Shown here piece after piece: positions 1 to 8,159 of a stretch of DNA of 34,380 bases. Numbering within the stretch: position 1 is the first letter of the stretch; every line of letters begins with the position of its first letter. Below the pieces are notes generated by a model. The model did not search any database. It was not told the origin of the DNA and saw only the letters and a program-made list of their open reading frames with translations. The DNA comes from Candidatus Levyibacteriota bacterium (lineage in GTDB: Bacteria > Patescibacteriota > Microgenomatia > Levybacterales > UBA12049), in NCBI GenBank assembly GCA_016188975.1, contig JACPGQ010000038.1, positions 1 through 34,380 of the forward strand, in the 5' to 3' direction. The translations under genes and the position numbers were made by a program.

Positions 1-1
1 A

Positions 2-226
2 GATCATTCAACAGGGTCAATACAATTATCGAAGCTCAAACTTCTCGTTTCTTTGACAGTCATCGCATTCCTTTTTCTCTCACTAAGTGCATCTATTCAC
101 ACCATGGCTATGAGTAGTGGCATAAAAAGTATTTCTTATATTTGTCCTTTTGGTTATTACTGTATTTTTCCCAGCAAACATCATCTGAATATAAGCAAAC
201 CTATAAATTATACTCCGGTTAAATAG
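2..226 (+). CDS. C-terminal part of a small membrane protein, 5' end outside window (possible remnant)
   Basis: Open frame from base 2 to TAG at 224-226: ...KLKLLVSLTVIAFLFLSLSASIHTMAMSSGIKSISYICPFGYYC...; one hydrophobic helix then Met/Cys-rich tail. Confidence 0.3.
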   Translation, partial: DHSTGSIQLSKLKLLVSLTVIAFLFLSLSASIHTMAMSSGIKSISYICPFGYYCIFPSKHHLNISKPINYTPVK

Positions 227-234
227 ATTACCTC

Positions 235-263
235 TTGACGTATCGGCATGCATCTACTACACT
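235..263 (+). promoter_or_regulatory. Sigma70-like promoter: TTGACG (235-240), 17 bp, TACACT (258-263)
   Basis: Direct motif reading; -10 lies inside the dyad at 253-273. Confidence 0.55.
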
Positions 264-273
264 CTGTAGTAGA
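253..273. promoter_or_regulatory. BlaI/MecI/CopY-like operator, TCTACTACA CTC TGTAGTAGA
   Basis: Perfect 9-bp inverted repeat with 3-bp centre and TACA/TGTA core; near-identical second copy at 1444-1462. Confidence 0.6.
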
Positions 274-274
274 T

Positions 275-1234
275 ATGAATAAAAAGATATTACTTCTCGT
301 CGCACTTCTTGTCATTGGGTATATTTTTATTAGCCCCCTTCTCTTCTCTGCTAATAAAACTGCAAACAGCACATCAGTGAGCACTACTTCTCAAATGGAT
401 ACAGAATCCGAAACAGAAAATGCAACCTATGGTCATGTTCATGCACTTTTTGAGTTACCAGATAAAACACTTCTTATGGGAACTCATCATGGGTTATTTA
501 AAAGTGGTGACGATGGAAAAACTTTCACAAAAGTTGCTATAAAAGGTGATGTGAACTCAGATGACTTTATGAACTTTGCCTACGATCAAACGAATAAAAT
601 TCTCTATGCCGGCGGACATGATGTAGGTGTTGTTAAAAGTACTGATGGAGGGACAACATGGACAAAAATTGATAGCGGTATTAAAGGAACAGATATTCAC
701 GCGCTTGCAATAAACCCATTAGACAGCAATAGGCTCTATGCGTTTTCAGTTGATAATGGTCTCTTTGGAAGCAAAGACGGAGCTAAAACATGGTATCGAA
801 TAGATGATGGCCCAATAAATCCTTCTGTTCGAGCGTTTGGCTATATGGCAACTCCCTCTAGTATGGATAGAGGTATGAAGACAGACAAAACTACTAACAT
901 CGGGTATCTGTGGGCAGGAACAAGCGGCGGACTCTATAGCTCTTTTGCCTGCTTCTGCGGATGGACAAAAACAAATGGTATTTCCGATAATGCAACAATC
1001 TATACACTTGCTCCTGATCCAGTTAACAAAAGTACTATGTTTGCCGGAACAAAGGATGGGATTTTTAAAACAACTGATGAAGGAAAAATATTTAATAAAA
1101 TGGAAAGCGGCATAACAGATGTTTCGGCCATAACATTTGATTTTGATAATCCTGAAATTCTTTATGCTGCTGAGTCTAATGGGACAGTCTATAAAAGCGA
1201 GGATAATGGTAGTACTTGGAACAAAGTGCAATGA
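275..1234 (+). CDS. BNR/sortilin-like (exo-alpha-sialidase-like) beta-propeller repeat protein with N-terminal membrane anchor
   Basis: Repeated STDGGTTWTKI / SKDGAKTWYRI / SEDNGSTWNKV motifs; start placed at 275 (MNKKILLL) because the ORF's first 9 codons cover the operator. Confidence 0.75.
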   Translation: MNKKILLLVALLVIGYIFISPLLFSANKTANSTSVSTTSQMDTESETENATYGHVHALFELPDKTLLMGTHHGLFKSGDDGKTFTKVAIKGDVNSDDFMNFAYDQTNKILYAGGHDVGVVKSTDGGTTWTKIDSGIKGTDIHALAINPLDSNRLYAFSVDNGLFGSKDGAKTWYRIDDGPINPSVRAFGYMATPSSMDRGMKTDKTTNIGYLWAGTSGGLYSSFACFCGWTKTNGISDNATIYTLAPDPVNKSTMFAGTKDGIFKTTDEGKIFNKMESGITDVSAITFDFDNPEILYAAESNGTVYKSEDNGSTWNKVQ

Positions 1235-1428
1235 ATAAGTTCTTTACTACCTGTAGACGATGTCTTAACCCATGGATAGTAGGTCTTATTCTTGTTGTCA
1301 TTGTCGGTCTTATTATTTTTGTACCGATTATTGGTATAGCAAGCTTAATTGCTTTTCTTCCCCTCGTAGGTTGCATAGCAATGTGTGGTGGAATGGCGTT
1401 CTTCATGGGTAAGAAAAATAATCATTGA
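1231..1428 (+). CDS. Small hydrophobic membrane protein
   Basis: ATGA overlap with upstream stop; MNKFFTTCRRCLNPWIVGLILVVIVGLIIFVPIIGIASLIAFLPLVGCIAMCGGMAFFMG. Confidence 0.6.
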   Translation: MNKFFTTCRRCLNPWIVGLILVVIVGLIIFVPIIGIASLIAFLPLVGCIAMCGGMAFFMGKKNNH

Positions 1429-1453
1429 CATCCTATTAATTATCTACTACATT
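1425..1453 (+). promoter_or_regulatory. Sigma70-like promoter: TTGACA (1425-1430), 17 bp, TACATT (1448-1453)
   Basis: Same architecture as 235-263; -10 within dyad 1444-1462. Confidence 0.6.
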
Positions 1454-1462
1454 TTGTAGTAG
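1444..1462. promoter_or_regulatory. BlaI/MecI/CopY-like operator, CTACTACA TTT TGTAGTAG
   Basis: Perfect 8-bp inverted repeat, 3-bp centre, overlaps -10. Confidence 0.6.
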
Positions 1463-1481
1463 GATAGTTATTAGTACTGGC

Positions 1482-2273
1482 ATGACAGAAAACAAAGACA
1501 AAGGCACAATTACAATTCCTCTTCCTAGTGCAAATAAAACACAACTTGTTCTAACAATACTACTTATAGTTGCTTCATTTCTCCTTGGTTCTTTATGGAC
1601 AAAAGTTCAGTACTTAGAGAAAAATGGAGCTTCTAATACAAGAGTTGCTGCCGCTCAAACGACGCCACAGACAGCTGCTCCAAACCAGCCGGGTCAACGG
1701 CAGGTAGTGCAAGCTCCAAGTGGGAAAATAAAAGACGTTACAAATAATGATCATATCCGGGGAAACAAAAATGCAAAAATAACGCTTGTTGAATATTCTG
1801 ATTTAGAATGCCCTTTCTGTAAGAGATTCCATCCAACAATGCAGGATTTGATGAAAACGTACGGAGATAAAATTCGGTGGGTCTATCGACATTTCCCACT
1901 TTCTTTCCATCAGAATGCAGAAAAAGAAGCAGAAGCAACGGAATGTATCGCAGAACTTGGAGGAGAAGATGCATTCTGGACGTACGTTGATAAGATATTT
2001 GAGAAAACAACGTCTAATGGTACAGGATTTGCGCTTGACCAGTTGGGATCATTGGCAGCAGAAGTCGGTGTGAACCAATCAGCATTCCAAAGTTGTTTGG
2101 ATGGTGGCAAGTATGCGCAACTTGTAAAAGACCAGATTGCTGATGGCTCTACAGGTGGAGTAAGTGGCACACCATCAACATTTCTCATTGATGCAAATGG
2201 AAAAAGTCAGCTTATTGTCGGCGCACAGCCGATTGATGCATTTAAGACAGAAATTGATAAGATGTTAAAATAA
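1482..2273 (+). CDS. DsbA-family thiol:disulfide oxidoreductase, membrane anchored
   Basis: N-terminal TM, EYSDLECPFCKRFHPTMQ active site, GGVSGTPSTFLIDANG cis-Pro loop. Confidence 0.9.
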   Translation: MTENKDKGTITIPLPSANKTQLVLTILLIVASFLLGSLWTKVQYLEKNGASNTRVAAAQTTPQTAAPNQPGQRQVVQAPSGKIKDVTNNDHIRGNKNAKITLVEYSDLECPFCKRFHPTMQDLMKTYGDKIRWVYRHFPLSFHQNAEKEAEATECIAELGGEDAFWTYVDKIFEKTTSNGTGFALDQLGSLAAEVGVNQSAFQSCLDGGKYAQLVKDQIADGSTGGVSGTPSTFLIDANGKSQLIVGAQPIDAFKTEIDKMLK

Positions 2274-2277
2274 TCAT

Positions 2278-3351
2278 ATGGGAAATACAAGCTTAATAGG
2301 GATATTTTTAACAGGACTCATAACAGGTGGACTTACTTGTCTTGCAGTACAAGGAGGACTTTTAGCTGCTTCAATTGCCCAACGTTCCCCCTTCGCTAAA
2401 GCTACGGGGGACAAGGAGGAAGAGTTTAAAAGACAAGCAAAAGGTGGCAATGCAATTCCTATTCTTTCTTTTCTAATAGCAAAACTTGCTGCATATACTG
2501 TACTTGGGTTCCTTCTTGGGGGGCTTGGTTCAGCCTTTCAGTTATCACTAGGGGCAAAAACGATTCTGCAGTTTGCTGTAGCTATTTTTATGGTAGGAAC
2601 TGCCTTCAATATTCTCAACGTTCATCCAATCTTTCGTTACTTCGTCATTCAACCTCCGCGATTTTTAACCCGCTTAGTTCGAAAACAATCAAAAAGTAGT
2701 GACATCTTTGCGCCGGGAATTCTCGGAGCATTTACAGTCTTTATTCCCTGTGGCACTACGCAAGCAATGATGGCTCTTGCCATTGCATCTGGTAACCCAG
2801 CCTATGGAGCTGCAATTCTCTTTGCTTTTGTTCTAGGTACTTCTCCTGTCTTTTTCATCTTAGGATACTTTGCAACAAAATTAGGAGATGCACTCCATCA
2901 GCAGTTTATGAAGTTTGCAGCGTATGCAATTATTATTCTTGCTGTTTTCAATGCAAACAATGCACTGGCTCTTACCGGTAGCAATTTTACTCTTGAAAAT
3001 ATGTGGAATGGATTTTGGTGTACAGTTAGTTTTTGTAGTGATTCGCCCATATATCCTTCCACTGCTCAAGCTGCAGAAAATGCAGTCAATGAAGCAACAA
3101 TTAGTATAGAAGCAACAGGGTATAATCCCAATAATTTGACGGTAAAAGCAGGATCTCAAGTAACACTGCATTTAACCAATTCTGGCGGGCGGGGGTGTAC
3201 GCAAGCTTTTACGATACCAAGTCTTGGTATTCAGCGCGTTGTGCCGATTGGGTCATCAGACACAATTGCATTCACTGCACCAAATCAGCCTGGACAGTTA
3301 CCGTTTATGTGTAGCATGGGTATGTATCGGGGGGTGTTTGAGGTTATTTAA
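2278..3351 (+). CDS. UreH/TauE/DsbD-like multi-TM protein with C-terminal cupredoxin domain
   Basis: Polytopic N-terminus with IPCGTTQAMM; C-terminus NLTVKAGSQVTLHLTNSGGRGCTQAFTIPSLG...PFMCSMGMYRGVFEVI resembling Cupredoxin_1. Confidence 0.8.
   Translation: MGNTSLIGIFLTGLITGGLTCLAVQGGLLAASIAQRSPFAKATGDKEEEFKRQAKGGNAIPILSFLIAKLAAYTVLGFLLGGLGSAFQLSLGAKTILQFAVAIFMVGTAFNILNVHPIFRYFVIQPPRFLTRLVRKQSKSSDIFAPGILGAFTVFIPCGTTQAMMALAIASGNPAYGAAILFAFVLGTSPVFFILGYFATKLGDALHQQFMKFAAYAIIILAVFNANNALALTGSNFTLENMWNGFWCTVSFCSDSPIYPSTAQAAENAVNEATISIEATGYNPNNLTVKAGSQVTLHLTNSGGRGCTQAFTIPSLGIQRVVPIGSSDTIAFTAPNQPGQLPFMCSMGMYRGVFEVI
2384..2412. repeat. Palindromic element inside a coding sequence
   Basis: GTTCCCCCTTCGCTAAAGCTACGGGGGAC: outer TCCCCC/GGGGGA, inner GCT-AA-AGC; encodes SPFAKATGDK in a TM loop. 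Confidence 0.5.
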
Positions 3352-3352
3352 T

Positions 3353-3574
3353 ATGGCAAAAAAAATAGTACTAAAAATAACAGGAATGCATTGCACCAGT
3401 TGTGCTATGAATATTGATGGAGATTTGGAAGACTATATCAATGGTGTAAAGAGCGCCAAGACAAACTACGCTAAACAAGAATGTGAAGTTGAACTTGAAG
3501 AGGAAGTAATGATTGAACAGATTATTACTCAGATAAAAGAAACAGGGTATCAAGCTCAGGTCAAAAGTGAATAA
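3353..3574 (+). CDS. Heavy-metal-associated (HMA) domain protein, CopZ-like
   Basis: MAKKIVLKITGMHCTSCAMNIDGDLE: GMxCxxC; start at 3353 rather than 3224. Confidence 0.9.
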   Translation: MAKKIVLKITGMHCTSCAMNIDGDLEDYINGVKSAKTNYAKQECEVELEEEVMIEQIITQIKETGYQAQVKSE

Positions 3575-3586
3575 AGGATTAGAAGT

Positions 3587-4120
3587 ATGTCAAATGAAAC
3601 AAAAATCATAGGAGGAATAGGGATTGCAACACTCACTATTCTTATAGGAGGAGTACTTCTTCTTTCTGGAAATGATGCGAAAGAGCAGCAGAAAGAAAGT
3701 AAACCATTCATTGGGCAAAAGATTGCAGATATGGGTTCACTTCATGTCAAGCGGAATGAGAGCCATGCTGATTATAACTCGAATCCCCCAACCTCAGGCC
3801 CCCACTGGGGAGATGGTGTAGCGGGAGCTGGTATTCATGATGATGTAGTACCAGATGAGTTACTTGTCCATAGTCTTGAGCATGGTGCTGCTATTCTCTG
3901 GTATAAGGCTGATTTACCAAAAGAGCAAGTAAAAACACTGGAAACAATATTTGCTGGTGCTTCAGGGAAAAAAATAATGGTGCCTCGGAAAAACCTTGAT
4001 GTTCCTGTTGCCTTAACATCATGGAATTATTTGCTTAAGCTTAAGACTATTGATGCAAAGAAAATTAAAGAATTTATAGAAACGAATAATGATCGCGCTC
4101 CTGAGAAAGCCCCGATCTAA
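3587..4120 (+). CDS. DUF3105 domain protein
   Basis: NPPTSGPHWGDGVAGAGIHDDVVPDELLVHSLEHGAAILWY. Confidence 0.8.
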   Translation: MSNETKIIGGIGIATLTILIGGVLLLSGNDAKEQQKESKPFIGQKIADMGSLHVKRNESHADYNSNPPTSGPHWGDGVAGAGIHDDVVPDELLVHSLEHGAAILWYKADLPKEQVKTLETIFAGASGKKIMVPRKNLDVPVALTSWNYLLKLKTIDAKKIKEFIETNNDRAPEKAPI

Positions 4121-4180
4121 AGCTTTAATGAAGGATAAAGATCGAATTGAAATTTATTATGAGCAAAAAGATCAAAACAA

Positions 4181-4366
4181 TTGCTAGCCTCATCTCTCCT
4201 CGGTGTAATAAATTACAAACAACACAAATGCCCGCGAATGCATGTCAGTATTTCTATAAAATGCCAAAAGTGCGGTGGAATCTTAAAGCCAAAGACGGGC
4301 GCTTGCTGCGTTTTTTGCTCATACGCTGATACCAAGTGCCCGCCAAAACAACTGGAACAAGTTTAA
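4181..4366 (+). CDS. Small zinc-ribbon-like protein; possibly frameshifted near its 5' end
   Basis: TTG-start ORF with CQKCGGILKPKTGACCVFCSYADTKCPP; an ATG (4159, MSKKIKT) lies in another frame just upstream. Confidence 0.4.
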   Translation: MLASSLLGVINYKQHKCPRMHVSISIKCQKCGGILKPKTGACCVFCSYADTKCPPKQLEQV

Positions 4367-4405
4367 AGAAACAAAACTTCCATATCCTCTCAATGTAAAC
4401 TTCTG

Positions 4406-4434
4406 TTGACAAATTCATCTCCGAGGCCTAAACT
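4406..4434 (+). promoter_or_regulatory. Promoter TTGACA (4406-4411), 17 bp, TAAACT (4429-4434)
   Basis: Direct motif reading upstream of the HTH gene. Confidence 0.45.
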
Positions 4435-4465
4435 AATGTAAAATTCACTTGACATTTTTAGGCAT

Positions 4466-4669
4466 ATGAGCGAACATATTATTAACCGAGTAAATGAATT
4501 ACGAAAGCAGATGGATATCCGCCAAGAAGATTTGGCCAAAGCAGTTAGTGTAACACGACAAACAATCATTGCTATTGAAAAAGGGAACTATACTCCGTCA
4601 GTAGCACTCGCAATTAAAATTGCACAATTTTTCAAATCTTCAGTGGAGGAGGTATTTTTTTTTCCATGA
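4466..4669 (+). CDS. XRE-family HTH regulator
   Basis: [38 protein letters not shown]. Confidence 0.9.
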   Translation: MSEHIINRVNELRKQMDIRQEDLAKAVSVTRQTIIAIEKGNYTPSVALAIKIAQFFKSSVEEVFFFP

Positions 4670-5016
4670 TTGAGGGCATACTTTCATTTATTCTCCTTAT
4701 TCTCCTTTTTCTTATCGTTAATCCCTTTGATCTTTTTATGCTCACATCGCTTCAGATGATTGTCGTGGTTTTGCTTGTCGTACTTTTTGCTGTTTTTGCC
4801 GTGTTCGTTTTCCGTGAGAAAACGAGAGATGAACGAGAGGCATTGCACAGGTTCATCGCAGGAAGGCTGGCGTTTTTACTGGGGACTGCGGTACTGGTTA
4901 TTGGTATCGTTGTGCAGACGGTTCAGCACACACTTGACCTCTGGCTTGTCGTCGCGCTTGTCGTTATGATTCTTGGGAAAATTGGCGGCTTGGTCTATAG
5001 TCGGATGAAGCAGTGA
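4666..5016 (+). CDS. Multi-TM membrane protein translationally coupled to the HTH gene
   Basis: ATGA overlap; hydrophobic helices separated by [21 protein letters not shown]. Confidence 0.7.
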   Translation: MIEGILSFILLILLFLIVNPFDLFMLTSLQMIVVVLLVVLFAVFAVFVFREKTRDEREALHRFIAGRLAFLLGTAVLVIGIVVQTVQHTLDLWLVVALVVMILGKIGGLVYSRMKQ

Positions 5017-5020
5017 GTGT

Positions 5021-5041
5021 GCTCCGATCGTTGATCGGAGC
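5021..5041. terminator. Hairpin GCTCCGATC GTT GATCGGAGC
   Basis: Perfect 9-bp stem, 3-nt loop just after stop; no strong U tract. Confidence 0.4.
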
Positions 5042-5056
5042 TTAAGACCTCTCTAA

Positions 5057-5076
5057 GTCCCGATATATATCGGGAC
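5057..5076. repeat. 20-bp perfect palindrome GTCCCGATATATATCGGGAC within a longer imperfect dyad (about 5042-5087)
   Basis: Flanks GACCTCTCT / AGAGAGTC also pair; followed by AAAGGAGG SD at 5087. Confidence 0.6.
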
Positions 5077-5101
5077 AAGAGAGTCTAAAGGAGGTGGGTC
5101 T

Positions 5102-5665
5102 ATGAAGAATCTTTTTCTTGGTGTTGCAGTTCTTGTCGTCGTAGCAATTGGGGCTGTTTTATTTCTCAATTCGCAAAATAATACAAAAAAAATACCTACA
5201 TCACTGTCTGATGAGACCATGGCAAACAAAACAGCAAAAGACAGTGAGTCTATGATGGAGAAAAAACCAGCAGTTGAATCTGGAGCATCAATGTATAGCG
5301 GAGCAGTCTTAGCTGGATCAACAACCCCATTTCTTACGTTTTCGAAAGCTGATTACGGGAAAGCAGTATCTGAAGGGAAGATTATTTTGCTTGATTTCTA
5401 TGCAAATTGGTGTCCTATCTGCCGCGCGGAAGCGCCAGAATGGGTTGCAGCGTTTAATAATTTAAATGTTCCAAACGCTGTCGGGTTTAAGGTGAACTAT
5501 AACGACTCAGAGACAGATCAGGATGAGAAAGATCTGGCAAAGCAATTTGGGGTAACCTACCAGCACACGAAAGTACTACTCAAAAACGGCACTGTCGTTG
5601 AAAAAGTTACTGAGCAATGGGATGCTGCCCAGATACAATCTGTAGTTGAAGACGCGTCAAAGTAA
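5102..5665 (+). CDS. Membrane-anchored thioredoxin-like protein
   Basis: LLDFYANWCPICRAEAPEW; AAAGGAGGTG SD. Confidence 0.85.
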   Translation: MKNLFLGVAVLVVVAIGAVLFLNSQNNTKKIPTSLSDETMANKTAKDSESMMEKKPAVESGASMYSGAVLAGSTTPFLTFSKADYGKAVSEGKIILLDFYANWCPICRAEAPEWVAAFNNLNVPNAVGFKVNYNDSETDQDEKDLAKQFGVTYQHTKVLLKNGTVVEKVTEQWDAAQIQSVVEDASK

Positions 5666-5727
5666 TGACTCCATAGCCGCGTCGTTGCATGGTTTCTGTA
5701 CTTATGTAACTATTGAGTCATCTAGCT

Positions 5728-7485
5728 ATGCTTATTTTGTTTCTTTTTGCATTCGTCGCCGGTCTTGTCACCATTCTTGCGCCTTGTATCTGGCCGCTAT
5801 TGCCGATTGTTCTTTCAACCTCGCTGGGAGGCGGAAAAAGGAAATCCCTGGGGATTACCCTGGGAATTATTCTGAGCTTTGCAATCTACAATTTAAGTAT
5901 CTCCTATCTGGTGAGACTTTTTGGGTTTGATCCAGATATTCTTCGGGTTCTTGCCATCATTGTGCTTGTAGCGCTGGGGCTGATGATGGTTATTCCTGTT
6001 CTCTCGCGTCTTTTTGAGGGGTTGGTGAGCCGTTTTGCAGGTCGAGTTGGACAGGGAAGCGCTAGGCGAAATGGATTTGGTGGTGGGTTTATCACTGGTT
6101 TGTCACTCGGTATTATCTGGACTCCGTGTGCTGGTCCTATACTTACTGCAATTGCTACATTGTCGGCAACTGCAAGTGTGACGTTTGATATTATTTTTGT
6201 GACTATCGCGTATCTTATTGGAGTTGGTATCCCGCTCTTTGCGTTTTCTTACGGTGGGCAGCATCTCGTCACGAAAACTCGGTTTCTTTCCCCTTACACA
6301 GGACGAGTACAACAGGTGTTTGGCGTCATTTTGCTTTTGACAGCTGTCGCTATTGCCACCAATTATGACAAACTTCTCCAGGCAAAAATCCTTGACGCAC
6401 TTCCTTCCTACTCCCGTTTCTTAACAAGCTTTGAGGAAAATGCGAGGGTAAAGGAAGAATTGAAAAAGCTCAAATCTCCGTCTCAATCAGCAAACGGGTC
6501 ACTCTCCTTGACCCAGCAGGAAGAAGCATCACGTCTTTTTAACGTCGTAGCAGTTCAGGCTCCTGAATTCGTTGGTATTACCAGGTGGCTTAACCCCGAG
6601 GTACCATTGACAATGAAAGAATTAGGAGGAAAAGTCGTCCTCATCGATTTTTGGACGTACACATGCATCAATTGCATCAGAACATTACCCTTTGTGACGT
6701 CATGGTATGACAAGTATAAAGACGATGGATTTGTCGTGATTGGTGTGCATACGCCGGAATTTGAATTTGAGAAGGACACGACAAATGTGCTCGATGCCAT
6801 AAAGCGTTACAACATTCACTATCCAGTCGCACAAGACAATGACTACGCGACGTGGAGGGCGTATGACAACCATTACTGGCCAGCTGAGTATCTCATCGAT
6901 GCGACGGGGAAGGTTCGTCGGGTCCATTTTGGGGAAGGTGAATATGACAAGATGGAACTGGCAATCCAATTACTGTTGGAAGAAGCTGGGAAGAAAGTCG
7001 CACGTGACAGGGTTGAGAAGCCAGACCAAACCCCAAAGATGCGCTTGTCACCTGAGACATACTTGGGAAGTAGGAGAGTGCAGTTTTACTATCCCACAGG
7101 TTCACTTCCTTCTGCTACAAAGCAGGCGTTTACCATTGATGACAATCCACCTGAAAACCGGTTCAGCTTGGGAGGAGAATGGATGATTGGCGATGAGTAT
7201 TCTGAGGCTGTAAATCAGGCAACACTTACCTACCGATTTTTTGCCGAGCGAGTGTTTTTGGTAATGCGTCCACCAGAGGGATCAACAGGTGAGATTGTCG
7301 TGCTTCTTGATGACAAGCCTGTTGACAGCACAAATAGTGGTGTTGACGTAAAAGATGGCGTTGTGACAATCGATAGTGACAGACTCTATGAGCTTATTGA
7401 CCTTAAGGGTAAGGCCGGTGAACACACTCTTCGTCTGGAATTTCTCACCCCAGGTATCCAAGTCTTCGCATTTACGTTTGGGTAA
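5728..7485 (+). CDS. DipZ-like fusion: CcdA/DsbD transmembrane domain plus thioredoxin/TlpA domain plus C-terminal domain
   Basis: VTILAPCIWPLLPIV; IWTPCAGPILTAI; LIDFWTYTCINCIRTLPFV; ATG at 5728 preferred over TTG 5713. Confidence 0.85.
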   Translation: MLILFLFAFVAGLVTILAPCIWPLLPIVLSTSLGGGKRKSLGITLGIILSFAIYNLSISYLVRLFGFDPDILRVLAIIVLVALGLMMVIPVLSRLFEGLVSRFAGRVGQGSARRNGFGGGFITGLSLGIIWTPCAGPILTAIATLSATASVTFDIIFVTIAYLIGVGIPLFAFSYGGQHLVTKTRFLSPYTGRVQQVFGVILLLTAVAIATNYDKLLQAKILDALPSYSRFLTSFEENARVKEELKKLKSPSQSANGSLSLTQQEEASRLFNVVAVQAPEFVGITRWLNPEVPLTMKELGGKVVLIDFWTYTCINCIRTLPFVTSWYDKYKDDGFVVIGVHTPEFEFEKDTTNVLDAIKRYNIHYPVAQDNDYATWRAYDNHYWPAEYLIDATGKVRRVHFGEGEYDKMELAIQLLLEEAGKKVARDRVEKPDQTPKMRLSPETYLGSRRVQFYYPTGSLPSATKQAFTIDDNPPENRFSLGGEWMIGDEYSEAVNQATLTYRFFAERVFLVMRPPEGSTGEIVVLLDDKPVDSTNSGVDVKDGVVTIDSDRLYELIDLKGKAGEHTLRLEFLTPGIQVFAFTFG

Positions 7486-7489
7486 GGAG

Positions 7490-8077
7490 TTAATAAGGAA
7501 TTCCAAGGGTTCGTGCGTGGCGTTGCTGAGCTTCTCGCGTAAAAGGATTTGGTTTGTCTTCTGGTAATGCTTCAATAATACTACCAATGCCGTTATGGTC
7601 CAGGTCGCTGAGAAAATACGTCCGAAATGCAATCGTTTTATCGGTGAGCTCTCCTTCAGATAGCCTGATAAAGTAGTCTCCTTGAACATACTCATCAAAT
7701 CCAGCTGTGATTTGGTTTCCGTCTTCATCTATTCCAAAAAGCCTACAAGTCATTGAAGGAATAAATTCCCTGGGGTCAAATGTTTTATCCACGTAAGGTG
7801 CGTAATATGTCCTTTCAGCAAGATTAAAGCCATTTGCAACTGCACGGAGCGATCTAGCTTCAGAGTGGTGTCGTCTCCCATGAAATCCCTCAACTGTTGT
7901 TGGTCCTTCTCTTCGGACTAGTTGAACGACACAGCCTACATCTTTTTGTCCTGCTGCTTCTGGCATGCCTACGGCGAATATTCTGTCGATTCGGGTCGTT
8001 ATTGCAGTAGCATTAAGAAGATTGGGATGCTCTTTTGGTGCGAGGTCTTTGGATTGAACAGCGTCAATACCGCTCAT
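7490..8077 (-). CDS. Hypothetical protein, no recognised family
   Basis: 195-aa ORF convergent with the DipZ-like gene (4-bp gap); TAGGAT -10 candidate 10 nt before the ATG. Confidence 0.6.
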   Translation of the reverse strand: MSGIDAVQSKDLAPKEHPNLLNATAITTRIDRIFAVGMPEAAGQKDVGCVVQLVRREGPTTVEGFHGRRHHSEARSLRAVANGFNLAERTYYAPYVDKTFDPREFIPSMTCRLFGIDEDGNQITAGFDEYVQGDYFIRLSEGELTDKTIAFRTYFLSDLDHNGIGSIIEALPEDKPNPFTREAQQRHARTLGIPY

Positions 8078-8159
8078 AATGATTTGTATCCTAGCATAGC
8101 TAAAACGTCTTTGTCAAACTATAGGGTTCAAATTGACCATGGTGTATAATAGTCTCCCG

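Noticed and set aside
746-1231. Antisense 161-aa ORF (and many similar minus-strand ORFs across the ribosomal cluster)
   Set aside because: Overlap well-supported plus-strand genes and have no recognisable motifs; explained as shadow ORFs
3224-3352. N-terminal extension of the HMA ORF
   Set aside because: Overlaps the cupredoxin coding end; ATG at 3353 gives a canonical HMA domain
4147-4329. 60-aa ORF MKFIMSKKIKTIASLISPRCNK...
   Set aside because: C-terminal part looks random; the overlapping 4181 frame carries the Cys motifs. Kept only as a possible frameshifted 5' end
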